Of a DNA stretch of 31,346 nucleotides, positions 21,851-31,346 are shown piece after piece. Under the pieces are notes generated by a model. That model worked only from the letters and a program-made list of their open reading frames with translations. It made no database searches and was not told the DNA's origin. A program made the position numbers and the translations under genes. Positions within the stretch are counted from its first letter, which is position 1; the number at the start of each line of letters is the position of its first letter. This stretch comes from Ichthyophonus hoferi (taxonomy: Eukaryota; Opisthokonta; Ichthyosporea; Ichthyophonida; Ichthyophonidae). Where the stretch lies: assembly GCA_002751075.1 (NCBI GenBank), contig NAOQ01000580.1, positions 9,913-41,258 on the forward strand, written 5' to 3'.

Positions 21851-23465
21851 TCTTTACAGTAGCAACCTAAAGTATCCTGTTACGATAAAAAATATTATCA
21901 TTATAAACATGATTGCAGATATTGCAACATTGATCTTAGAGATGCATGTCCATGTGACTAGGTAGAAAGAGGATAGGATAGAGACTAAGCATTGGTAAAT
22001 AGTACCCGTCTATTTATACAGAAAGGTTATGTATATTTTAAAAGATTATGCGAAAAGATGAAAAACATGACGATTGGTGTTTAGTCATGCTATCATAGCT
22101 ACTTTTTCCAGCATACAGAGGAGCAGCTTCTATTCTTTATGCTGACAAAAGTTACAATAATCGACATAAAACGACGAATTATAAGTGTGAATTTAAATTT
22201 TGACAAATTGACGATTTACATTTTTAAACAGAATCACTGAATAATATTAAAATAAAAAATAAAAAATTGTAGGAAAGTAATGATAATGTTATTTACTTAT
22301 TATTTTTAAAATTTAAACTTAAAAATGCATTGCAAAGAATTATATTTTGTTAGGTCATCATTAAGAAAAAATAACATAATACTAGTTTAACGATAGCCAA
22401 ATAATGACGCAGCGACTTGACAATAGGTCTAAAGTATCTTACTGGCTTTGACAGACCAATCATTGAGAAGATGTAAGCCAATAAATTGCAATATCTTATA
22501 ATCAATTTCATTATATTGGCACAATCTCATAATTTTTGAATTGACGAAGCATATACAACCTGAGATTAGCATTTTATTTTAATTCGAGTGGCTAAAATAT
22601 TAATCAAGAGTTAAAAAACCCATTAATATGTTAATACAGTATGAACGCAATTTAGTATTATCCAATCTATTTAATAATCTCTATAATGAAAATTAACGAC
22701 AAATATGATATTTAAGCCCCAAAATTTCTTAATCGCAAATTTCCCAGATGCCCCAAGACCAATTATGATATATAAATATATTTATGCCTTTTAAGAGAGA
22801 CACAGCAAGCAATACTAAGTTTTTTTAAAATGAGATTATTGCCGCCCAGATAAAATTACAGTTAATATGATCTAACATTTACGTTACAGCCCTAGGGTCG
22901 GTTAATTATCTTTCGGCTTTCTTTTTTCTTTGTGCTGTTCTTTCTGGCAATTTATCCGGATAAAAATGTTTTTATATAGCGTTTGTATTATTGTTTATTT
23001 TATTTTCTAACATAATATTTGACTAGGTTAATATACACAACATATTCCTTCTTAATTATTATTTACTATTATTGGAATGTTACAACTACGCAGTAAATTA
23101 CTCTTTTACCAGCAACCAGCTCCCTTTCATAAGTGTTTAAAATTTATACCCCACCTTTTTTTTATAGGCGTATACCTATACAACATATCTTAATGAACCT
23201 ATACTACACATCATAGTAACTTAATAACTTAGCAGTATAGTATATTATATAATATAGAATATAGAATTTACACGGTTCTTTTATAATGAATTCTCAATGT
23301 ACCCTTTTATATATCTACTAAAGATACACCGTAGACCAATATGACATCTTGATAAGTATGGGGACTGTTCTATCATTACATTTTCCTGTACTTTCTGTAC
23401 ATAAAAAAGCGAATGCTGGGAATGAAAAGCACAATGATACATTCTCTTTTCCACCCAAGCCTTCC
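21851..23465. other. AT-rich stretch upstream of the PX gene
   Basis: No supportable gene or repeat. The last about 60 bases (near 23430-23465) become C/T-rich just before the proposed PX-gene start codon, similar to the tracts upstream of the exon at 558-711. Confidence 0.35.
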
Positions 23466-25036
23466 ATGCTTTTAAAAGCAGATGCCAATAATATTGTGTG
23501 AGTGTGTATGCTGTGTTTGTGTTGATAGATTATTTTTCTCCCTTTTCAAGTTCATATGTTATTTATTTTGTTTTTGTTCTCTCACTCATATGTATAAGTA
23601 GTTAGGCATGTTTATTACTCACAGAGACGTGTATGTATACATGCATATATATAGTTAATTGTTAATGCAGCTATAAATGCACTGAAAATATTTAATCTTT
23701 CTTATTTCTAGTTTTTGTTCATTATGTCTTTTTTGAATTATTATTATTATTTGACTTTGTATGTAGTGATGTGTTTATTTTCATACATTTCTATATTGTA
23801 CATGTTTTTTTAGAATATCCTTTTATATACGTACTAACTAAGATAAAGAGAGAAAGAGAAAGATTAATCGTAATGCAGTGTTATTTTGACAGCACTATAT
23901 CCGTATTGTCACAATACTAATTTTTCTTCTCTCTATTGCCCACCCCCTTCTATTTTTTTCTTTTCTTTCTTTCCCTCGCTCTCTACAGCACACGACCTCG
24001 CTCAGACTCATCTCCCTACTCTTATCATAGACCGATCAACAACGATCTTTCTGTTAGTCGTGAACGTGTTTCATCATGTAATCCACCAGAATTTAGGTAG
24101 GGAAGGTATATGCATGTGTGCTATGTACATAAGTAAGTAGGTATGTGTGAGTGTATGTAGGTATGTATGTATGTATGATTGTGGATATGATTATATATAA
24201 GTAGATATATATAGGTCAAGATGGCTTAACTAGGTCGCCTTTTATGGTAAGTACTAATAGGAGTTCATTCTAATTGTGTAGAATAGGATCCAAGCTACCA
24301 AAAAAGGATGCTATTACGAAAGAATATACCCTAATATAGTGTTTATGCTTCATATTATGTTAATATAAATGTATATGCATTTAACTACACTAAAAGGGTG
24401 CTTTCGATTAATTAGGACATTCTATTTACAGTTCTAGTGCTTAATTTTCATTGGCTCCCACAGACATATTAAATCAGTGGCCGTAGTTGACTATACCATC
24501 CGACATGGTGACTCCCCGTACGCGGTATTTAGAGTGGTGAGTGCATTGGTGTCTAATCAGAATATGCATATATATTTATATATGTTATTTTAATTAGCCT
24601 GTATACATTTGGTTATGCCTCATATATTGGCATAGAAATATACATATAACTATAATATAATCCATTCATACTGTAGCACATATATTGACATAAGGACACT
24701 TTCATATTATGTATGACTCTTGTGTGTGTATATGTTCCTATATGCATTGACATATTCTCATATTATAAGGGAGACGAACGATATGATAGGTGATGGGTGC
24801 CATTGCTTTTGGGGCTTATTGAAGAATAAAAGTGGAAAATTGTGAGAATATTTTGCTATTTTACGCCTATATTTTGTTAGTTTGTGTTGATATTTTTTTA
24901 TTTTATGATAATATTTGCGACTTTATTATTATTATTATCATATCAATGTTAGTGGATGAAAGATATTACTTAGTAATGCTATACAATTGTGCACTTATCA
25001 TTATTTATCTTGCACATACTACCAACCAGTCCCTGG

Positions 25037-25071
<35 letters not shown>

Positions 25072-28000
25072 GCTATGATCATTAAACACGCACTCTACAG
25101 TCCCCCAATCACCAACCCGATCTCTCATTAATATTACACAGGAAGGTCACAGTACCTCCCAAAAGTTTGACGTTTATCGCCGCTACAATCACTTTTACGA
25201 ATTTCATAAATCGCTCCGCAAATCATTTGACCCCAGTATGATTAGTTCTCTTAAATTACCCGGCAAACGATTTCTAAAGCTGAATAAATTTGATGCGAAT
25301 GATATGGAGGTATGTAATGTTAATTTTTAAGCGGGCTAATTTTGTATTAGCTGCGTGTATATTGATTGGATATCTGGATCACATTGATGACGCAACTACG
25401 AAATTGCGACAACGAAATCGCGGCATCTTTTATCGACTGTCACCATACTAACATACCATCCTACATACAGGAAAGGAGAATAGCTCTAGACACCTTCATG
25501 CGGGCATTGGTGGAGGTGGAGGAGTTGGCATGCTCACGATTATTATTTGATTTTCTTGGGGAAACATGGAAAAGAACAGACGAGTGGGTACCAAGACAGG
25601 TAGGTGAGCGGATTGGGTCGGGTCGAGTCGGATATTTGGATGTATTAAATTTATTGGTTGAATGAGATAATTGTATTAAGATTAGTTATGATGTACATAA
25701 TATATAGTGGTTGATTGGCAGTTTTTAGTTTAATCATTTGACTATAGTGGCTCAAAAGAATAAAACACTAATCTGACACCGCATTGGGTTCAGAGGGATT
25801 TTAAAATACTTTTAAGAAAATAGCTCGGTACTGTCATATATATAACATGTACCATTATATCCGCTTATACTTTGTTACGCAACCCGGTAATTATAATTAA
25901 CAGGAATGATAGTGATTATTGTGATCTTTGCTATCCAATTAGGACGTAAAATAACTTGTCTTACGTCCTATAGACCTATTTTTTCCGAATGTGATGCAAT
26001 ATACAGTATTTAGCTGATAAATTTTAATACTCAATCATGATAGGTTAACTCTATGTATAAGATCAGTATTACTATCTAGTGTAATCTGTCTTCTGCACAC
26101 AATCTATTGGATCAATCTTATTGCTTTTATCACATGATATTTTTACTTTCAATATGATAAGCGTTGCTATAGTTATTACCATACAATGGCAATGTCTTTA
26201 GTTTAATGCTCGTTCGTTTAGTTATTAGGAATTGGGTTGCTTTTGTAACCAATCAATTTTTGTTATAATTTTTTTGTTTATTTTTTAAAAAGAAAATCTA
26301 ATGATAGTCACTACAGTATAGAGATTTAGTGAAAGTGGATATAATAGAAAATAGTATAGTATAGTACAATACAGTGTAATGCAGTATGATACCATACACT
26401 ATCATGCAATATTCTAACCTTACCATCCCTTCCCTCCCTATCACAAGGCCCCCCACCCCCTGGATCATCCTTCCCCTCCCCGATCTGAATCAACAAAAGA
26501 TCCGTTTAACTTTAACGCTACATCCAATCAGACACCGACTGCACACGTGACTTCAAGCCAATCCTTAAGCGATATAGATAGTTCTAGTAGTACTGATAGT
26601 AAATCTGATAATGATGAGAGTGATAGTGAAAGCACCGAGGAGGAGACCAATAACAACACGGCTAAGTCTCCCTACACCAATATTTATCCGTCGTTTACAC
26701 CATCATCCGGCCCATCTCCTCTACAGCCGCCAATGAGAAGGTTTGTTTGTTGTTTTATATATCTATATATTTTCAAAAAAAATGTTGGTTTCTGTATTGG
26801 TGGTAAATTTTTATATTTTATCTGTTCTGGAATGTCATACGTGTGTGTGCTGTGTTGGTTGGTTATGCTGTCGTCTACATCACCACATCCCTAGAGGATA
26901 CATACAAGTATATACATCAGTACATGGTATATTAAACCCTGTATATTATCTTTTTATTCTCTCCCACATATATAGTAGTTGTTATTATACTATCATAGTA
27001 TTCTCTTGTGGGTTTATAGATATATATATATTGGTTACATCAAACCTGTAGCTCCTCTTGGGTAGGTTGTGGTTTGTATTTTATCAGTTTTCAAGGATTT
27101 ATTCAACAATCTTATCTTAATCTATGTGGTAATGCCATAAGACATATTATATATATATACTTGGATGTTTTGTATATCATAGATGCAATGATTAGAGCGG
27201 GATATAATGAATTTGTATGCGCTAATCAAGTGTCATTCTAACTCTTTAGGAGAAGGTCCTATTTTTAATTATCTGTATGCGTCTTTATTGGCTTTAAAAT
27301 AGTATGATGAGTATTATAGTTTTAAGCTTACTTTTCGATTGGATTTAAATTATTATTATTAAAATCTAAAATTTAAATAAGTTGATACTTTTTGTCTATT
27401 GGTTCTATTCATAGGCATCCACTCATTCGGGCAAGTGCGACTTTAATTGACAATTCAATTGATATAGTTAAAGAAATTATATCATGACATTATTTTTCGC
27501 AATAGAATACCTTGAACGCCACCCGTTAGTTCGTTCGAGTCAATAAGCAGTCTATCCTGATACCTAAATGTATAATACTAAGTAAATATATTCTAAATTT
27601 TATATTATAAATAAGCTGATATAGATAGAAGGCAGTAATGCCATCATTTTATTTTTTATTTTATTTTAAAAAATCTTTTCTAGCATTTTAAACATTTTAA
27701 ACATCCAATCATTCCACAGGGCCCTGGCCTAATAATATTCCAGTACTAGTAGACAGACATAGATGAATATTTTGGGGTCTAAGCAGATTTTTAATCAACC
27801 AACTCCACCTCCCTCTCCCAATATACAGACGACGGGCTCTGGAGCTACGGGAAATGTCGCCAATCATCAAGCGTGTTCCCCTGAACTTGGGGAAAAAGAG
27901 AGTATGGCGTAAATTACCGCTACCTGTATTTGACTTGGATGAACTTTCACAGTTTAGCCCGGCCCGCCTCCCCAAAGTAATTACCTTAGGCAGAGAGTTT

Positions 28001-28401
28001 GATACCGAGAGAGCATACGTGTCGAGAGGGACCCCCAGGAGACCAGGCATTCGTTTTGTAAAGTATGTGTATGTGTGTGTATGTGTACACGTGTGAGGCT
28101 ATATATTTGTATACATAATTGGTGTAATCTTGTTATATTTGGGGGTTAGGGTATATTCTGATAAAATTATTCTACCATCTCACCGTACCACCATCTTTCT
28201 TCTTCCCCCTGCCCCCTTCTCATACCAACGCGCACTTTCTCCAGATCACGTGAACGAGAGCTTCCCAAACCACCCGACGGCTTCTTTGACGTGGTCTTCC
28301 CTAGTGAAGACCAAATCACAAAACAGCGAGCATTTCTAAAAGAATTTTATAGACGGCGGTTCGAGACCCCGAAACCACATATTAACAATATAAATATATG
28401 A
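23466..28401 (+). CDS. PX-domain (sorting-nexin-like) protein, eight exons
   Basis: Exons: 23466-23497 (tentative start), 23989-24096, 24464-24536, 25142-25309, 25471-25599, 26448-26740, 27829-28062, 28245-28401. All junctions are GT..AG and join in phase to 397 codons ending TGA. PX domains bind phosphoinositides, usually PtdIns3P, on endosomal membranes. The domain spans about residues 48-160: VAVVDYTIRHGDSPYAVFRV, then FDVYRRYNHFYEFHKSL with the RRY lipid-binding motif (84-86), LKLPGKRFL (109-116) and ERRIALDTFMRAL with the second conserved Arg pair (129-130). A canonical PPxLP loop is reduced to SSLKLPGK. Residues about 205-240 are an acidic Ser/Asp/Glu tract. The C-terminal 130 residues are basic (RALELREMSPIIKRVPLNLG; LKEFYRRRFETPKPH) and match no domain I know; no BAR coiled coil is evident. 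The first exon is short; the true start may lie elsewhere. Introns of 848 and 1,088 bp could hide further exons. Confidence 0.85.
25038..25071 (+). repeat. (TAT)n trinucleotide microsatellite
   Basis: About eleven uninterrupted TAT/ATT units within the third intron of the PX gene, about 70 bases before the next exon's acceptor. Confidence 0.9.
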
Positions 28402-28431
28402 ATAGGGCACTCACTAGTCCTAATAGTACGT

Positions 28432-28525
28432 TGTCATGTGACGTGGGGTCTGTGCAAAAGACCATATAGGATTGGACATGTCATGTGACGTGGGGTCTGT
28501 GCAAAGGACCATATAGGATTGGACA
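28432..28525. repeat. 47-bp tandem duplication with ACGTG motifs
   Basis: Two adjacent 47-base units (28432-28478 and 28479-28525) differ at one base (GCAAAAGACC versus GCAAAGGACC). Each begins TGTCATGTGACGTGGGGTCT, which contains a TGACGTGG bZIP-type core. The pair lies 30 bases after the PX gene's stop codon, so it would be in the 3' untranslated region or just beyond. Near-identity implies a recent duplication, unlike the old repeats elsewhere. Confidence 0.9.
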
Positions 28526-29826
28526 TTTAGAAACATTAATTGCCATTTTATTTTACCTATATTCTTTATTCTTTCAGAAATGGTTGATTGTATTTTGTAA
28601 ATGTCACGAGAATGCCAGAGTCATGTATGCATGTATGCATACTCCAATTCCTTACTTTATTAGTTTTTTTTTTCTTTTTCTTTTTCGATCGTATTTTACT
28701 TCTTTTTCTTTTTCTTTCGCTTTGGCTTTATTTTCTTTTTTATTTATGTATATGTATCTTTTTGTTACCTACTTACCTATATAGTCTAACTCCTGACATT
28801 TAGCACCAGAGTTATGTACATATACAGAGACCTATAGCTATGCAGCCCTTGTATCCGTAACTACATGTACATACATCCATACGCTATAAGCTGTAACAAT
28901 TTATTCATTCGTTCTCTTGTTACAGTTCCTATACCTTCTCTCCTCTCTTCCTTGTTTTATTTCGAATTTGTTTCTGTTTTGTTTCATTTTTTCCAAGTTG
29001 CTTAGATTTTGAAATCTAAAATCCATGTAGTGTAGTGCGCTGCTATAAGGAATACTTTAATTATATTTCCCAGGTGGTAATTAATTAAAGATAAACAAAC
29101 GAGTGATAATTTGCTGAGAAACCTTTAGTAATATTTTTTTCTTCTGAATATTGTCTCTCAACATGGCCAATAAATAAAGCTATATAACCTTATTAAAGGA
29201 AGAAATTTTTTTTTGATTGGTTCTATGTAAACCTGGAGCAATCAAGGAACAACGTGTAATTGGCCATTACATCTACCGGGTAGAAATGGTTTTTGACGTA
29301 TTTGGGATGATTAGAAAATACTTCAGATACACGACTTATACATAATCAAGTATAGATTGTCAATTAATTATATTAATTAATAATTAATGCTAACCAATGT
29401 GTGACTTGTTTCTAAATATACTTTAATTCACAGACGAAAACTATTATCACACCACTTCAGCCCAAGATACAGTAACATATTGAACCCACTTAGAGAGCAT
29501 GCTTAACCTATGAGAGGGTCACGCTTAAATAATATCAAGTCTTTCACGGAATGAAAATTTCTATCGTGTTTCCAGTTCGGTTTAGTTACCAAATTAAAGA
29601 TACAAGATTCAATGAGTGACTTTGCAGTGTAATCCTGTCCCGACTAAATTCAGGACGCTTTATTTTTTATTTTAAAATCAAAGCCAGTTACGGAAAATAT
29701 TCCCTAATTATTAGGAGTAATAAAACATTCATTCAATAATAATAATTAATAATGCAACACAACGTTCTTTTCAAAATATACTAAATAATATTCATACTAT
29801 AGTTTCAAGCCGTAAGTCAACCTAGT
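28526..29826. other. Intergenic stretch between PX and ankyrin genes
   Basis: The 3' ends of two convergent genes should fall here. It contains a T-rich/TTTTTC microsatellite-like run at about 28660-28745, a C/T-rich patch at about 28925-28960 and TTAATTAA-rich sequence at about 29350-29390. No gene is supportable; the plus-strand frames at 28485-28803 are Phe/Tyr/Leu low complexity. Confidence 0.45.
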
Positions 29827-30003
29827 TCATTGTATATAGGTCTGAAGGATGCGCTGATACTCGTCTGCTATAAAAATGTTTGGATCAACTTCAGTGGGTA
29901 CTTGAGTTGGTATGGGCACAATGGTAGCATCAGGGGAAACAATTGATTTGTTGTAAAAACCTTGTGCCGACAAGAAATCTTTAGCTACATCATATCCCAG
30001 GAT
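29827..30003 (-). other. Open, protein-like extension past the ankyrin gene's stop
   Basis: Directly after the in-frame TAA (30004-30006) the same frame stays open for 58 codons to a TGA at 29827-29829. The sequence reads like real protein: GYDVAKDFLSAQGFYNKSIV, then PTQVPTEVDPNIFIADEYQR. A mixed, hydrophilic composition with several Gln, Asp and Pro codons is unlikely in AT-rich intergenic DNA. It is probably the former C-terminus of the ankyrin protein, now behind a premature stop, or is still made by read-through or in other alleles. Confidence 0.6.
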
Positions 30004-31346
30004 TTAGTGATCCTTTAGCAAGCTTCCTCCACGGGCCGTGTACGCAAGATTGATTGGATGGGAGTAGTCCGTGGAGTTGGGGCAAGTGTTTCCATATCGT
30101 ACTTTTTTCCCTCTATATATTTCATAGTAGATCCCCCTGGAAGTTGGCTCATTGTGGCCACAGCTATGTGTAAAGGATAGGGGGTTAGTGTATAATATAA
30201 AGGGGTTTGTGAAGGTAAATTTTCAGGATAACAACTTGTGCATATTAATTAACTATATACTATTCTGATGCACATATGTGGTTTGGGGTGGGAGGTTTAT
30301 CAATGACAGGAAACACCTACCATCATATACTTTCTGGGGAGCCTTCACCTTGTTTTCTTCTTCAAAGTCCTTTAACATTTCAAGGGGAGTTTGACCAAAG
30401 TTATTTTTAATATTAGGGTTGGCACCATGTAATAGTAGTTGTTCTACGTTCTCAAAATCACCCTGGTTATATATATGTATATGTGTGTGTTTAGGGAGAA
30501 GATATAGAGATGGATACGTCAGTAATGTTATATTGGCAGCTAAAGTATGTCATGTTTTTAATTTTTAACACACAAACAAACTGTCATGCATTCTTCTGTC
30601 ATTTGCTACAATAGCATATAAACAATAAAATAGGCATTAAATTAATTAAACCAACTAGAATTTTAATTAGACAATCAACTGACCATTAGGCAGGCAAAGT
30701 GCAGAGGGGTAGCCCCATCCACGTTAAGGGCATTGGGGTTGGCGCCACCACTGATAAGTATGTTGGCAATTTTAGATTCTCCTATAAAGAAATAGTGCCT
30801 ATTAGTGATAGGTACACAGAGGGGGTGGGGGGGTGGTTTATATAGTAATATAGTAATATAGATAGTATTATAAGATAGAGGGGGGAACTATAGTAATATA
30901 TCATAGAAAAGGGGGTTTTTATAATAATATATATAGTAATACACGATAAGGATGGGGTTTGCAGCTCTCTCCCTACCTGCATCTAGAGCTGAATGGAGGG
31001 CAGTAAAGCCCAGATAATCAGGGATATCAAGGTCGTGGCTACAATCTGCAGTGTAGCGTTTGACATTCATAGTCCTGCCTAAAGGGTGGGGAAGGGAAAG
31101 GGAAAAAGGAAAGGGGAAAAAGGAAGGGTGGGTAATAGAATAATTAGAATATTATCATAATAGGGTGAAGAAGAAGTGGAAGAAGGTGGGGAGGGGAACC
31201 ATGCCACTTATTACTACAAGGGATTGTGCTTGAAAACCCATCTTTATCCATGCATCCGTCTGTCTCACTACCTAGCTTCCTTATTTATTTATCTACTATC
31301 TACCTTCTATATATATATTAAATTTTATATTTACCTTCTGCAACAT
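30004..31346 (-). CDS. Ankyrin-repeat protein, 3' part (5' end off window)
   Basis: Exons (minus): 31335-31346 (partial, reaches the edge), 30977-31078, 30684-30781, 30317-30462, 30004-30163. Phases agree throughout if the edge exon is read ..GTT GCA GAA G. About three ankyrin repeats are visible: DYLGFTALHSALDAG, then ILISGGANPNALNVDGATPL with HFACLMGDFENVEQLLLHGA, then NPNIKNNFGQTPLEMLKDFE. Ankyrin repeats form stacked helix-turn-helix scaffolds for protein contacts, so a binding or adaptor role is likely but the partner is unknown. The last exon encodes a non-ankyrin tail, CGHNEPTSRGIYYEIYRGKK to ARGGSLLKDH, then TAA. The donor of the fourth exon is taken as GGTAG|GTGTTT because only this keeps the protein-like frame of the last exon; using GATG|GTAGGT four bases earlier leads to another frame ending at a nearby stop. 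A broken duplicate of two exons lies at 19421-19760. Confidence 0.8.

Noticed and set aside
24832-25131. 99-codon plus-strand hydrophobic frame
   Set aside because: Spans the (TAT)n microsatellite in an intron of the PX gene; the Ile run comes from the repeat.
25711-26255. Possible MITE in the PX intron, ends TTGATTGG and CCAATCAA
   Set aside because: Only about eight bases of inverted match, no clear target-site duplication, and CCAAT-like strings are frequent by chance.
27709-27760. Possible extra PX exon after CCACAG
   Set aside because: No open frame in the required phase before a usable donor; the exon at 27829 already joins in phase with the exon ending at 26740.
1-31346. tRNA, rRNA or CRISPR
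   Set aside because: I looked for B-box-like GGTTCGANTCC, rRNA core strings and regularly spaced direct repeats and saw none; the GGTTCGAGACC at about 28359 is inside the last PX exon.

Overview
The window looks like nuclear DNA of a TE-rich, AT-rich eukaryote, most likely an early-diverging (Mucoromycota-like) fungus. The reasons are multi-exon genes with GT..AG introns of about 150 to 1,100 bases, TACTAAC-like branch points, a fungal-style single GATA zinc finger (CX2CX18CX2C), and Copia-type LTR fossils with an initiator-Met-tRNA primer site. The organism call is an inference. No rRNA, tRNA or CRISPR was recognised.

Layout. (1) 1-711: first coding exon of an unrecognised minus-strand gene that runs off the left edge. 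(2) 1129-4385: two fossil copies of a short, apparently non-autonomous Copia-like LTR element, both on the plus strand. (3) 5038-7795: a complete four-exon minus-strand GATA zinc-finger gene, 497 codons in a phase-consistent model. (4) About 9.4-10.5 kb: an unidentified, decayed coding relic on the minus strand. (5) 12.0-19.0 kb: three more copies of the same LTR family, all minus, in AT-rich DNA with nothing else I can name. (6) 19.0-21.85 kb: gene debris, namely a broken ankyrin-repeat duplicate that keeps an intron, small open frames, and two pairs of diverged tandem repeats of about 385 and 490 bp. (7) 23466-28401: a plus-strand PX-domain (sorting-nexin-like) gene of eight exons and 397 codons. 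The first exon is tentative; the other seven join in phase. (8) 30004-31346: 3' part of a minus-strand ankyrin-repeat gene that continues past the right edge. It has an in-frame TAA followed by 58 further open, protein-like codons.

The intact genes (GATA factor, PX phosphoinositide reader, ankyrin protein) are separated by kilobases and show no operon-like or pathway link. The clearest recurrent structure is the miniature LTR family: at least five copies in 31 kb, with LTRs of about 360-630 bp and a roughly 0.5 kb internal part with a variable GAGCCA hexamer array and a short recurring reading frame, but no polymerase domains. All coordinates and splice sites were read by eye; no searches were run.
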